DNA of 64,000 nucleotides from Brienomyrus brachyistius (lineage: Eukaryota; Chordata; Actinopteri; Osteoglossiformes; Mormyridae): NCBI RefSeq assembly GCF_023856365.1, contig NC_064554.1:806001-870000 (forward strand), given 5' to 3'. The stretch's first letter is position 1. The number at the start of each line of letters is the position of its first letter. The notes under the pieces were generated by a model. That model ran no database searches. It was not told where the DNA came from and saw only the letters and a program-made list of their open reading frames with translations. The translations under genes were made by a program, and so were the position numbers. Below are positions 33,301 to 44,859 of this stretch, piece by piece.

Positions 33301-33308
33301 GAATAAAT

Positions 33309-34591
33309 CATCCATAATGGGCGGGGTCTGAGGTGTCCTAGATAATGATGATTCTGACAATAACGATCATGCAGTTTTTCAGTTTTTTTTTACAAAACAG
33401 TCTTTTTACAAAACACCTTGTGCTTTTTTAATATTGATATAGAAGATCCACACATCCACACCCATCATGGAGTAGAATAAGTCCTGTTCTGAAGGCGTAG
33501 AAGAGGCGAGCTGCTGGTCGGACTGGCAGTTCTCAGGCTATGAGGCAATGCGACTGGCTGTCACGCTGCTGAGATCCTGTCGCTCTTGCTCACTGTGGAG
33601 GAATCTGTGTGTCACTGGCCCGCATCTGAGCATGCCAATGCCCACGCCTCCGTGTGTCTGAGCGTGTGGTTGCGGCATGCGGATCAGCTGTCCCGGGAAG
33701 TCAGCACCGCTGTAAAATGCGCGATAATCTGAGATTTTAGTGAATGAGGGAATTGGGATCGCTAAGAGAGAAACCTGCCTCTTTGTCCTGCTGCTGCACA
33801 GCCCCCCCCCCCCCCCCCCGTCTGTTCGGCTGTGACGTTCAGCTGACAGCTGAGAGTTTGAATATAGGCACAAATAAATATAAGCTTATTTTTCATCACT
33901 TTTCCACATGGATGTTAGTATTTCACTATGGCTGCCCTCCTCTGTCACCTTTCTGCTGCCAATTTCTGGGACAGCCACACATTCAGTGATACTGTTTTAA
34001 CATCTTCATCCAATGAGTGACCGATCATTTGTGGGAAGCTGTGCTGTCTGGTGCTGCCACCTGGTGGCCAGCTGCCTGGTCCAAGCCGCTAACATCTGTA
34101 CTGTTAAAACATCACAGGCCTATTTTTTTTCCACATGGCCAACTTCCTCTTTAAGCTGAACCACAGACTCCATTCATTTGCTCACACAGATACTTACAAA
34201 TCAATTTGTAGGCTATGCCTTCGGTGGAGACAAACTGAGAGATTGAACTTACAAAAAAAGGTGGCATTTCTTTCATCCAGTCAGGGGGGTGATTCTAGAA
34301 TTTAACCCTTGGAGGGGCCCAATCCCCAGTAGCATTGCCACTTTAAAAAACCACTTTAAGAGATTTTAAAGAAAATCCCCCCTACCCCCCACCCGCCAGG
34401 TCCCACATGATTAAATTTGCAGAAGGTTAAATTTATCCCGTAAAAGTTTTACGAAATGTGTAAGAAAATACAGTAAAAACTGCCAAATGGATTTAAAAAA
34501 TTGACTGAAACTGAGACAAAAATTGCTGAATTGCTGCTGTATTCAGCTCAATGGAATAACTAACACATGTTCATTAGGAGGACTAACATAG
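33309..34591. other. Unrecognised sequence with poly-C tract
   Basis: An 18-base C run sits at 33802-33819, and a CTCF-like motif at 34054. No gene recognised. Confidence 0.45.
34054..34067 (-). promoter_or_regulatory. CTCF-like core motif, minus strand
   Basis: The minus strand reads CCACCAGGTGGCAG, fitting CCASYAGRKGGCRS at every position. It is not in a repeat I recognise. Its orientation opposes the three plus-strand motifs at 17.4, 20.0 and 21.2 kb. Confidence 0.5.
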
Positions 34592-34919
34592 ACTGTGATG
34601 AGCACGGGAGAGAGCTCTCTGGCCCAGCAGGAAGACAAAGACTGTGATGAGCACGGGAGAGAGCTCTCTGGCCCAGCAGGAAGACAAAGACTGTGATGAG
34701 CACGGGAGAGAGCTCTCTGGCCCAGCAGGAAGACAAAGACTGTGATGAGCACGGGAGAGAGCTCTCTGGCCCAGCAGGAAGACAAAGACTGTGATGAGCA
34801 CGGGAGAGAGCTCTCTGGCCCAGCAGGAAGACAAAGACTGTGATGAGCACGGGAGAGAGCTCTCTGGCCCAGCAGGAAGACAAAGACTGTGATGAGCACG
34901 GGAGAGAGCTCTCTGGCCC
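34592..34919. repeat. 49-bp minisatellite, seven units
   Basis: Units start at 34592, 34641, 34690, 34739, 34788, 34837 and 34886 (the last is cut at 34919). Each contains ACTGTGATGAGCACGGGAGA and CTCTCTGGCCCAGCAGGAAG. The units are essentially identical. The minus strand has no stop in any of the three frames, giving overlapping false proteins. Confidence 0.95.
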
Positions 34920-37900
34920 GCCATGAAGCTCCGCCTCCTCCCATGAGCACTTGCTGTCCTGACACGGCGGACTGACTGCTTGATAGATTCTGTGAGCCTG
35001 ACTTGCAAGTTTTTGTTTTCTTCTTTTTTATGCTACTTTTCTTGCATGAGCTCCAGAGCTTAATGGCGGGCAGCGGACCCTCGCTTTGTTCCGCACCGAC
35101 CAGCCCATGGACAAAGCATGCTTTAGCCGCGAGCGGGTCTGAGCGACGATGAGGCCCCCGGCGGAGGGGAGCGAGGATCTCATAGGTCCCGATTGTGTTG
35201 AGCAATAATTCGCACAAGATGGCCATTGTTGCTTGGCGACACCTGAACCTTTGGCAGACACACTAATCATTGGGCTCTGTGGAGGGGGGTGGCGTGGAAA
35301 ACCATTTTCTCTGTGGCTCATAACATTTTTCCTTGGTATTTAATATTCCCCTTTGTAATTTATCCATTACGGGGGGAGGCTGTTACTGCGAGCTTATGAC
35401 ACGCACACTAGGCTTATAACGGACCCTTTCAGATTCGCAGACCCCATTACTGTAGTACTGAGGAGTTTTTATACAAAATGTCAGCCCTGTGCCAGTGTGA
35501 GATCACCACACAAGCATGATGAGGCTATTGTTCTGCTGTAGCGGTCAGTCTGGGATCATTCTACAGTGCAGAGACTGATTGTGTTTCTTGAGTTTCACTC
35601 AATGTTTATGTAGATAACTGGGGACAAGGGCTGCATTTTGTGCCTCCAGTACCTCACTGTGGAAACCAATGTGCCCTTGTGATTTTTCTCTCCTGCAGGA
35701 TCGCTTCTCTATCTAATGAAGCCCACCAGGCCATATCATGACTCAGATGTCCAGTGTTCCATATTTCATAGCTGTGTTACATTTGCTATCTTTACCTACA
35801 AGCTGGGACCCTGGGTCACCTGATCGAGTTTACCTTGTTGATAAATTCATTTATTTACCAATTCACAAAAACACTCCAAACCTTAACGTTACAGCACATA
35901 TTCATTGAAATATTTATTTTTAAATTCTTAAAAAAAAACATTTTCATCAGACAGAAAATATTACCCCAGCTGGGGTTGCATATTTACATGACGCTTGTGG
36001 CTGCAGGAAACCTGTATTAAATGAATAGACAGTAGGCTATATTTTTACAAGTATTATAAGAACTTCAAGAAAATCCCCTTTGGCAAGTAAAACATGCCTA
36101 CAGGTCGAAATCACTCCCGAACCAGGAAGTTACAAATCAAAAATGTATCACTGGTGTCTCTAAACAAGAGACGAAGCGAAAAAAAAAAAAAGAATACAAT
36201 ATAGATATATATGTATGTGCGTATGGATTGATGTGTGGTGTGGAATGTAGCTGAGAGAGGAAGCCGGAAGGAGTCTGAGGAAATGAAATGCCCTACGTTA
36301 ATTCAGATGCGTAAACTTGGGCGTAAACGCAAACATTGTGTGACGTGCAGGTTGTATTGGGTAATGCAAAGGAGACGCGAGACATGAATGCTGTGATTGA
36401 GGGGCCAGAACTGATTGGACGTGGTGGGAACCTCCTCCAGATGTGGGGTCACAGCTGGCGGGGGGCCAGACAGGAAGTTGAGGCAGGCAGCTGGGTTCAC
36501 GGCAGAGCCTGTCTAGATCATGGGGGGGGGGGCAGGCTAGACTTGGTGGGGGGAACAAAGTGCTGCTGTATTTCCTCCTTGGGGTGGCGGCGGGCGGGTG
36601 GCGGCGGGAAGAGAAAGCCGCCCTTGTCATCCCACAGCTCCGCTGCAGGTGCACTTTCTCCCACGGGGCTGTGGGTCTGGTTTGATGTGAACGGCCCTTT
36701 AAGGAATGAATCGCGCGTGGGAGGGGGTGTTTTCTGGACTGGCGGGCCCTCTGCTGGATGGCAACGCCATGAGCACATCGGCACACATCTGTTGCCTTCT
36801 CCCTCGTTTCAGGGAGTAGCGTGCTTTATGACTGAGATTCATTCACGTAACAAGGACACCATGCTGAGATGACACTCTCACTGTGCAGACGCCCCTGCTG
36901 AGCACAACAGCACTTCTTAATGTGTCTAAAGAGCAATAAAGTATGTATTATGACAAAAAATGTTATTCTTCAGATTTGCTTGCCATTTTATAAAGCTTTG
37001 CTGAAGTTCTGCATACAGAAAGTTACTCCTCTGGGAAGGGGCCAGGACAGAACAGGGCGGACCAGGCCGCAACGGCGGGGAGGGCCAGGCGGGGACAGGG
37101 AACTTTCACAGAATGGCTCTCGGGGTTTCTCCCGATAGGCCACGGCATGGCTTAGCTTCGAGAACGAGACAAAAACAAACTGCCCGCGTGTTTGCGTGAG
37201 AGGAGACTTTAAAACAAGTATTTTCTTGTGTGTGGCTTCTCAACGTATTGTAGTTATTAAAGTCAATTGTAGTCAATAAGAAAGGAGTCTTTGTCAACGC
37301 CACTGTCTGAAGTCAATCACAAGGGACACGCCGTGCCAGAGAGCCAATCTCCTTTCAACCACAGCATTCCTCGGGTGTTTGGTAAGCCCGGTGGGGGTCT
37401 GTCTCCCTCTCCCCCTCTGCTCTCCGGGATGGATTCCTCATTCGATTTTAATTAAAAGTCCCTCTTGGTTCGGCGTACCTCTTCTGCAGCTGTGGTCCCC
37501 ATTACCTCACCCTGCAATGCGTTGTGCCAGCCTTGTCTCCTGATCTACAGGGTCAGGTGTGGGGGCACTCCCCCCCTCCCCCTCCGTCGGTGCCTGGCAA
37601 ACCTCGAGAGCCCTTTCTGCTGGAGGACTTTCTGTGACATGAATCAGGAGGTTTGGCCTGAGTTTGCGAGGACCAAGCAGTGGTGCTGGGAAAGGGGATT
37701 AACCAAAACGTGATTTAATGTCATTATATCATTATTTACTGAATATAAGAGAAAATTGTTATGCTCAAGTCCCAGGGAGGCTGTGTTGTGTGAATCTTTG
37801 CTTTTTAAAATCCTTTTGAAATCGGAGTGCAAAGGTAGAAAATGTATGTGATTTTTTTTTATTTTTATTTTTTTATTGCAGAGCTGTGTATCATTCATAT

Positions 37901-37942
37901 TGCTTAATGTGAAGGTAAAAGGTGGGGTCCTTAGATGGGAAA
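34920..37942. other. Unrecognised sequence
   Basis: GC-richer patches lie at 35.0-35.2, 36.4-36.8 and 37.0-37.1 kb, with poly-A at 36180-36192 and a G run near 36520. The open frames at 36.3-36.9 kb (162-178 codons, overlapping on both strands) have low-complexity Gly/Pro/Arg composition and no domain. Confidence 0.4.
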
Positions 37943-37950
37943 CAACCACG

Positions 37951-38114
37951 AAGAGGTAGAGAGATCACATCCAAAAAGTACAAATCCAGACCAAGGTTTA
38001 GTTTCAACCAACCAGCTGAGGACTCTGCTACTGTGAGTCTTATACTCAACTGGTTGGTTGAAACAAAACCTTGGTCTGGATTTGTCCTTTTCGGACTTGA
38101 ACTTTCCACCTCTG
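37951..38114. mobile_element. hAT-type foldback MITE, family copy 2 (164 bp)
   Basis: Same arms as the 18.05-kb copy (GTACAAATCCAGACCAAGG, CAACCAACC, CTCAACTGGTTGGTTG) with a decayed left end (AAGAGGTAG) and an intact right end (CCACCTCTG). The flanks CAACCACG (37943-37950) and CAACCACA (38115-38122) are an 8-bp duplication with one mismatch. Confidence 0.9.
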
Positions 38115-38122
38115 CAACCACA

Positions 38123-40595
38123 TGCGTTTCATTCGTCGAATGCTGCTTTTGTTCCTGAAAAGCATCCGCTGGAAAGGTCTCTGCACCTTCACAGGTCTCA
38201 GGGAAACTGAGCCATATGTGTACAAATTCTTTTTGCTGAAAAGGCTTATGTGCAGATGATTGTTCTTGTCTCTTTTGCACTCACACTCACCGCCCCCCAC
38301 CATTTCTGATGTGAATAGATAAGGATGAAGGTACATTTGCTTCATGAGAACACAAAGGCCCCCATTCATTAGCCTGGGAGGGAGGTGGCTGCGGTGCCAT
38401 GCTGGGTTCTGGAGCCAGAATGATACTTACTGCACCCTAATGCCTTGTGAGGATGTGGTGGTCAGATCCAGAACCAAAGCAAACTTCATGTTGGGTCGTC
38501 CGAGTCTATAGATGAGGGTGAGGTGGGTGCCAGGGGCTGTGTGCCGTGCCGGGGGCCTTGTGGGGATCATTTCATCAGCCACAGAACCGGGGGGTACCCA
38601 GGCCAGCACCTGGGTATCGGTAACTTTTGGAGTTGTTAAGAATGCAGTGATGGATAATCAATAAAAAAATCACCTACAAATAATTTAATGCAAACTGACA
38701 GAACTTGATTAAGAAAAGGATTAATGACCTGCATTTTTTTAAAAGATGATATCTGAGGTTTTCAAAAGCAAACGGATAACTGGAGTAGCTCCATGGCTCC
38801 CCCACAGAAATGACCCGTTTTTATGCAGCCCGTACTCTGAGATAAACCCAGTGGAGAGGCACACTGGAGTATCTGACCAGTGCGTTTTCAGTGTTTTATT
38901 ACACAGGTCCTTCTTTGAAGTCATGTCCAGCTCATTGCATTGGAATCCCATGGCCGTTTAGGGTTTTCTCCTCAGTCCACACCAAACAGCCGTAAACTTC
39001 AAGAGAAGCTGTTTTCCCACCAGATGTGGGAGTGCGGTGTTTCCATGGAGATGCGAGGATACCAGCAAAGCTGCCATTCTGCTTTTGTTACGAAGGACTA
39101 ACTGGATCAACTGCAGGCTGTTTCTCTCACCTGGGCGTATGGGTCATTTTCCAAAACTATGATGCTTAAAACGCTGCATTAAAGGATTTGATTTTGGTCA
39201 TGGTAAAATAGATTCACTATTCTTGTGAACCACTCCTGCAGTTTATTGTAGATCAATTTCTGATAAACATGTAGTCATGAGAGTTTAGCGGTACTGCTGC
39301 TCTATATTTAGCCTTTTATTTGGGTTTTAGGTTTTGTTTTTAGTTGTCGGGCAGGTTGAGACCGGCGAGCTCTGCCGGTGCATAGGTATTGTCATAGTGG
39401 AATGGCTATAGGCTGGGTCTATGTGAAAAGCCTAATTCTGGATCCTGAAGGATATTCTTAAGCAAAGCCAATGGGAATGTTTTTGTAATTATGCATGATC
39501 CTTCCTGGAATTTCGATAAGGAAAGAGCTTCGCCAACAGAGACGATGATGATACAATCAGTAACATTCAGTATGTTATTTTATTGGAAACTGGGAGTTGA
39601 ACATTTCAAAACCTCAAGCCCCCCCCCCCTCCACCAAATCCTAAGTTACCGCTGTCTTCGTCATGTAGTCCTGGTGCCGATTTTCTGATCTTTTTAGACT
39701 GACAGTAACCGATGATCAGTAGGCTTTGTGGTTATCTCTGTAGACTTTGGCCATACATGGCTCTGTAGGTGTTGGGTTGGTGAGGGGGCTGGAGGACTGT
39801 GGGAATCAGGGAAATCGAGACTGTTCTGTTGATCCATTCCACCTGTTTTTTGTTTTGCTCTTCCAGTTAAAGGTTGGTTTCTCTCTGTAGCTTGCCCCAC
39901 TTAATGTGACTGGAACCAGATGCGGGTGCTGATGGCCATTACTCTCTAATCTCCAAAGCCCTGGCCGCTTTTTTGGGAAATCTCACTAATAAAGCAGCTT
40001 TGTTTTATTTAACTTAGCTTTTCTTCCCAGTTTCTGACATTCTCCATACCCATATCTGTCCCCTTGAACTAGAAAAAGTCTTGTTCTATACGGCATTTGC
40101 AAGCTTGATGGCTCCATATGCAATCGAAGAGAAGTGACTTTGGAAAAGTCTGCCAGTAACAACAGGCAGTAGTTGACCTCTGACCCTGACTGAACTCATG
40201 GGTCACTTGGTTTGGAGGACTTGGTTGGACATAGGGGTGAATGTGCAAAGGGCCGAGGTGTGACGTGAGCAAGGGTGCAAATCACTACCTCCTTGAGACA
40301 CCATCACTGAAGTCCGCTTAAATTCAGACAAATGGCCTTTGTCTTCCTGGCCACCGCTGCCTGCTCTTGCTAAACAAAGGACTGGCTTATCAGTGCCATT
40401 GCCTGGGTGGTAGGTGCAGGCCGAAGGTGTTCACTTGCTTGATTGTGACTTTGAGCAAGACGTCGATTATACTGATTAATACTGAACACGGATTCTCACT
40501 GAGTGGAATGCTTCATAACAGAACATTGGAATTAGTTACTGGTTGTGGAGTAAATTGTGAAACAATGGTGGAGTAGACAACCACAAGACTGAAAC
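38123..40595. other. Unrecognised sequence
   Basis: A short C run lies near 39621-39630. No gene or repeat recognised. Confidence 0.4.
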
Positions 40596-40730
40596 ACCCA
40601 CCCACCCATCCATCCATCCATCCATCCATCCATCCATACATTTTCTATACCCGTTTGTCTTGCAGTAGCAGGGATCTGGGGCCTTTCCCCAAAGCCATGG
40701 CCATAAGGCTATAACTGAGGTCGGTGGAAT
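40596..40730 (-). mobile_element. SINE 3' fragment with expanded (CCAT)n tail, minus strand
   Basis: The CCAT run (40596-40637) leads into ACATTTTCTATACCCGTTTG and a diverged body ending near CCATGGCCATAAGGC. This is a reversed SINE tail whose tetranucleotide has expanded. Confidence 0.6.
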
Positions 40731-41631
40731 TTGCTTTCGGTACAGCATGGTAGATTAAATGACATTATGTTAGACAATCAGCAGAAGAAATTAAATAATA
40801 ATAAGCACAAAATACAATGTTCCCAGATACCACAAGCTAAAATTCACAGATGATATTCACAGCCAATATATACAATATTTACAGTATTGACACAGGAGAA
40901 TTCAGTGCATGCATGCATGTAACCTCTGCCAGTGTTAGAGATCAGTGTTCGGAGTTCTTATTGCAGTGGGGATAAAACCATTTTTAGAATGGGATGTTTG
41001 GCAGACAGAGTGTGGCACAGGGCACATATAAAGACATATAATTATAGCAAAAACATCAAATGGAGATGATGCCCTTTTTAAAGTTTGTACAAAGTGCATT
41101 TCATAAAAATACCTGCAAACACAGTAGCCACCCGTATTGTGCATAATGCAGCTCAGTCCATGCTGTAGACTGGGGATCAGTCATACTCAACTTACTACTG
41201 GCTCACAAGAGTCTCTCAACACACAACTTAACACAACTAATTATTTGTTATTCATTTAACACTGTGTCATGCATTTGGAATGTGGAAGGAAACTGGATTT
41301 CATACTTATTGGTATTCAGTTCAGTTCATTTTATTATTGTATAATGGTTTTTCAAACAAAGCCACATCACAGAGTTTAATAAATGATCTGGAAAAAATTA
41401 AACAATTAAAGTCAAGGGAAGCGTATATACAGAACACTGGTTGATGATTTTGTGTGGTGAACTATATGATGTCTCATTCAGAAAGACCATAATTGAGCGG
41501 GAACTAGATAAGGTGCCAACAACACAGCCATACCAGCTAATGGTATTTGATGCAAGTAAGACTGGGAATCTGTAATGGTGTAGGACTGGGCAGGATGAAG
41601 TCCCAGTAAAAAAAGAACAGGATACATTGAA
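40731..41631. other. Unrecognised sequence
   Basis: A GCATGCATGCATG word lies near 40908. Possible repeat scraps lie near 40960 and 41320. No gene. Confidence 0.4.
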
Positions 41632-41639
41632 GCATTGAA

Positions 41640-41757
41640 GTGTTTCTCAAACAGGCCCTTGGGGACCCCCAGACAGCCTACTTTATTACTATTAGGAGCT
41701 GAAATGGAGCTAAACCATGGACTGTCTGGGGGTCACTGAGGACCAGGTTGAAAAGCT
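41640..41757. mobile_element. Short hAT-type MITE, ~118 bp
   Basis: Left arm GTGTTTCTCAAACAGG and GGGGACCCCCAGACAG pair with right arm CTGTCTGGGGGTCACTGAG and GGTTGAAAAGCT. The flanks GCATTGAA (41632-41639) and GCATTAAA (41758-41765) fit an 8-bp duplication with one mismatch. The ends could shift by two bases. Confidence 0.7.
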
Positions 41758-41790
41758 GCATTAAAGTTCAGATGTGTTGTGCCCATTGAG

Positions 41791-41968
41791 CAGAGGTGGA
41801 AAGGTCAGGTCCAGAAAGTACAAATCCAGACCAAGATTTTGTTTCGACCAACCAGTTGAGTATAACTTGAGTGAGTTGACTGTCTGTACTCTCTATATTG
41901 AACTGGTTGGTTGACACAAATACCTTGGTCTGGATTTGCTCTTTCTGGACATGAACTTTCCACCTCTG
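41791..41968. mobile_element. hAT-type foldback MITE, family copy 3 (178 bp)
   Basis: Ends CAGAGGTGG and CCACCTCTG with the family arms (GTACAAATCCAGACCAAG, CGACCAACCAGTTGAG). The flanks are CCATTGAG on both sides (41783-41790 and 41969-41976), a perfect 8-bp target duplication. It is the least eroded end structure of the three copies and lies 33 bp from another MITE. Confidence 0.93.
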
Positions 41969-42204
41969 CCATTGAGGATGTTATGTGGTTCTCTCATAGA
42001 TGAAGGGTCCTCAAGCAGCATTATAGAATGTGTGGGTAGGGATGGGGTGTGTTTAAATGCGATCGCCCCCCAGTTTGACAGAGGTGTGATGTTAGCCAAC
42101 TATAGTAGTCTCAGAAAAATGTGTATGGTTTATATCTAGTCAAATGTTTAGGCGTTTCAGTCCGTATTTAAACAATTTAAAATAGTTTCTGAGGATTGTG
42201 TGTG

Positions 42205-42382
42205 ACTTGGAGGGTTAGGATGCCGTTTGTGAGCGGAAAGGTTGACGGTTTGAATCTTAGGGTGGGCAGAGAGGTTCCACCATTGAGGTCCTTAATTGCT
42301 TCAGGGACTAAAGCAATGTGGATCTGACTTTGGATCTGCTTTTGATTTATATGTCACTTTCGATAAAAGTACTTGCTAAATT
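42205..42382 (+). mobile_element. tRNA-SINE with L2-like tail, old copy
   Basis: Box B-like GGTTTGAATCT at 42247-42257 follows a degenerate box A region. The 3' end GTCACTTTCGATAAAAGTAC then TTGCTAAATT is a mutated form of the GATAAAAGCGTCTGCTAAA tail that fish V-type SINEs share with L2-clade LINEs (family knowledge). Confidence 0.65.
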
Positions 42383-44709
42383 AAGAAATTGTGATCTCAG
42401 GGCATTTTTCTTTTACCAGAAACTTAAAGCCCACTTTCACTTCAGGACTTTGAAAACTGGGAACGGGTTGTGGGGTTTCCCCTGTGACATGCCTGAAACA
42501 TGTGCACCTACTCAGGAATTTGGGAGGGGCGGTGGGACCCATGTAAAGCCTCCTTTAGACCAATCAGGGGACAAGTGGCCAGCAAACTAGGCTGACTTTT
42601 GCGGTTGTGAAAACTTTAATTCTAAATGTTATTCTTTTCAGTGTCAAAGAGGACATTGTGTTGGGATCCAGAAGGACACAGCAACCTATAAAGGCTTTTT
42701 TTTCTTTTTCAGCAGCTGCCTGCTGTCTGTGGACAGTGTGACCAGTCCCGGCAGACGTCTGTAAGCCCAGCTCTCCTCTGCTAGAGCTGCTTGTCTGACT
42801 CGGACAATGGGGCCAATTCATCACCCCTGTTGTGGGTTTGCATTGGTATGGAGGTCCTGCCTATCTGCCCCCCCCCCTCCCCCTTCACCCCCAGCTTACG
42901 CCTGAGGAGAATCTGGAGGTTCTGTTCCTCTGTCTATGGCCGATTGCTATAATAAACTTCTGCAGCTCTTCAGCAGATTCCTCCAGATGCTTCTGCCTGT
43001 GAATTTTTTGGTGGAAGTGAATCTAAATTCTGCTTTTTGCACTCATAAGGGGCTGCTGCTCTTTACCACAGGCTTCTAGTTTTCTTGGATATGTCAGAGG
43101 TTGGTGCATCTGCCTCCTTGGGGGCTGCCTTCAGTTTAACCTCAGCTGCCCATGTCGCGTAAACTCCAGTCTCTGTGCAGTTTTTCACTTCCTAGCAATC
43201 GATCTTAAAGATGTCGTTATTTTGAACCAGTTGTAATGTGATTTCCATTTCTTTGCACATTAGTGCGTTTACATTCTTGAAACTTCTGAAGCTTGCTTGG
43301 TATAGTTACGTCCATTTTTGGGTTAAGGTGTCGTGTCCTGTCATTTATCTTTGGCGTGGGAGGCAAACCTTATGGCCAATTCAATCCACATGACGGCTGA
43401 AATCTTTAACATCAAAGGTCAACTAAACGTCTTTTTCCTTCCCCAGAATGAATTCCAAATGAAGGCTCTGAAGTTGAGCCCCCAAAACAGAGAGTGGAGG
43501 GGCAGGCAGACAGACGGGCTTTGTGGAGCCTAAACACTGCCATGAGTTTGGGGTTGGCGCTGAGGTTCCTGATCCACAGGCAGGGAGGGCATGTGTAGGT
43601 TTTGACCAGAGATCAATCTGCAGCTGTGCACAGAAATGCCCCCCACAGTCCCAGAAAGTTTCCTTGTTTCAGTTCCGGTACATCGATCAATATGCAAGTA
43701 TCTACGTGCAATGCTGTTTTAGAACTATTTTGATATTTAGGTAATGTGTCGGCTAAAATGTAACACAAGTTAATCCTTAATTGTAATAGTTGTACATTTA
43801 AGAGTCGGAATCATTTTTACTTCTGGGAGAAGAACAAACCAAGAACTTTCACTGTCCTAACCAAGACCATGTTGATTATGAAAGCAGGTGCTGCAGTCGC
43901 ACTTTCCCAGCCCACCTGAGGGTGGTGCACTTTCAGAGGCCAGCGTCGCGGCGCCACTGTGTTTTCAGGCCGCCAAGTTATCAAACTGCGAGTCTTTTTA
44001 TGCTGGAAGACAATGGTGCCCTTATTGTATAACCTGCAGCCTCAGGTGTGAGGGACATAGATCGTTTGAGACCCGCTTCCTGTGTGGGTGACAGATCCCC
44101 ACTCATGTCCACACATGCTGTCTCCTCGCTATCTATTAAAACCCCAATAATTTTTAATAATATCACAAAACCCACTGCAATAAAAAAGTCAAGGAATATA
44201 AGTGAAGGACAGGCTCCCCTCATTATTGGTGCAGGATTTGAACTGGGCAGTGAATCCATGCCCTACACGAGCCACACGACCTAATCCCTGCTGCTGGATG
44301 ACGTCCAAATCACCGGAGCCAACCTGCATGGAGCCCCTCCTTCCAGAGTGCGGACCTGTACCGGGGAGATGGGCGCTGTGTTCCGGAATTCTGGGAATCT
44401 ACAGAAACCTCTCAGGATTAACTGGGAAGATCTGGGCCCAAACCTGTGGACCAGAGGATGATCTAGATGTGGATGATGGTTAAGCTCATAATGCACTAAG
44501 GGCCATCAGGACGTTCAAATGTTTTTGGTTTCCGTCCCCTGCATAGTGCAGGAACAAGCTAAACCATTTGGGCTGTGAGATGATCCATTTAGTTTGTTTT
44601 GTGCATTGTGTGCTTGCCTTTGCATTCTCCCCCCTCCCCCCCGAATGACCGTCTGAATCACCCCAGGACCCACAGACACTGAATGGGACAACGCCACACC
44701 TTGTAAGAA
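42383..44709. other. Unrecognised sequence
   Basis: C-rich runs lie near 42871-42885. A GGATTTGAACTGGGC word near 44230 may be a reversed SINE head. No gene recognised. Confidence 0.4.
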
Positions 44710-44859
44710 AAATGGTGCTACCCTGACCAGTCCTATTAACCTATGTGCTGCTGTGGCCAATCGTAGTAACCTATGTGCTGCTCTGGCCAGTCGTATTAGC
44801 CTGCGTGTTGCTGTAGCCAATCGTATTACCCTGCATGTCGCTGGGGCGTGAATCGTTCC
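44710..44859. repeat. 30-bp tandem repeat, about five diverged units
   Basis: Units at 44710, 44740, 44770, 44800 and 44830 follow CCTATGTGCTGCTGTGGCC and AATCGTAGTAA with increasing divergence outward. The minus strand shows a matching 10-residue pattern (RLIRLATAAH-like), a consequence of the 30-bp period. Confidence 0.85.

Noticed and set aside
34543..35226. 227-codon minus-strand frame and its overlapping partners
   Set aside because: All are readings of the 49-bp minisatellite; three overlapping frames cannot all be genes.
36298..36872. Overlapping 162- and 178-codon frames on opposite strands
   Set aside because: Composition is Gly/Pro/Arg-rich, as expected from GC-rich DNA, with no motif or splice context. 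At most one could be real and neither has support.
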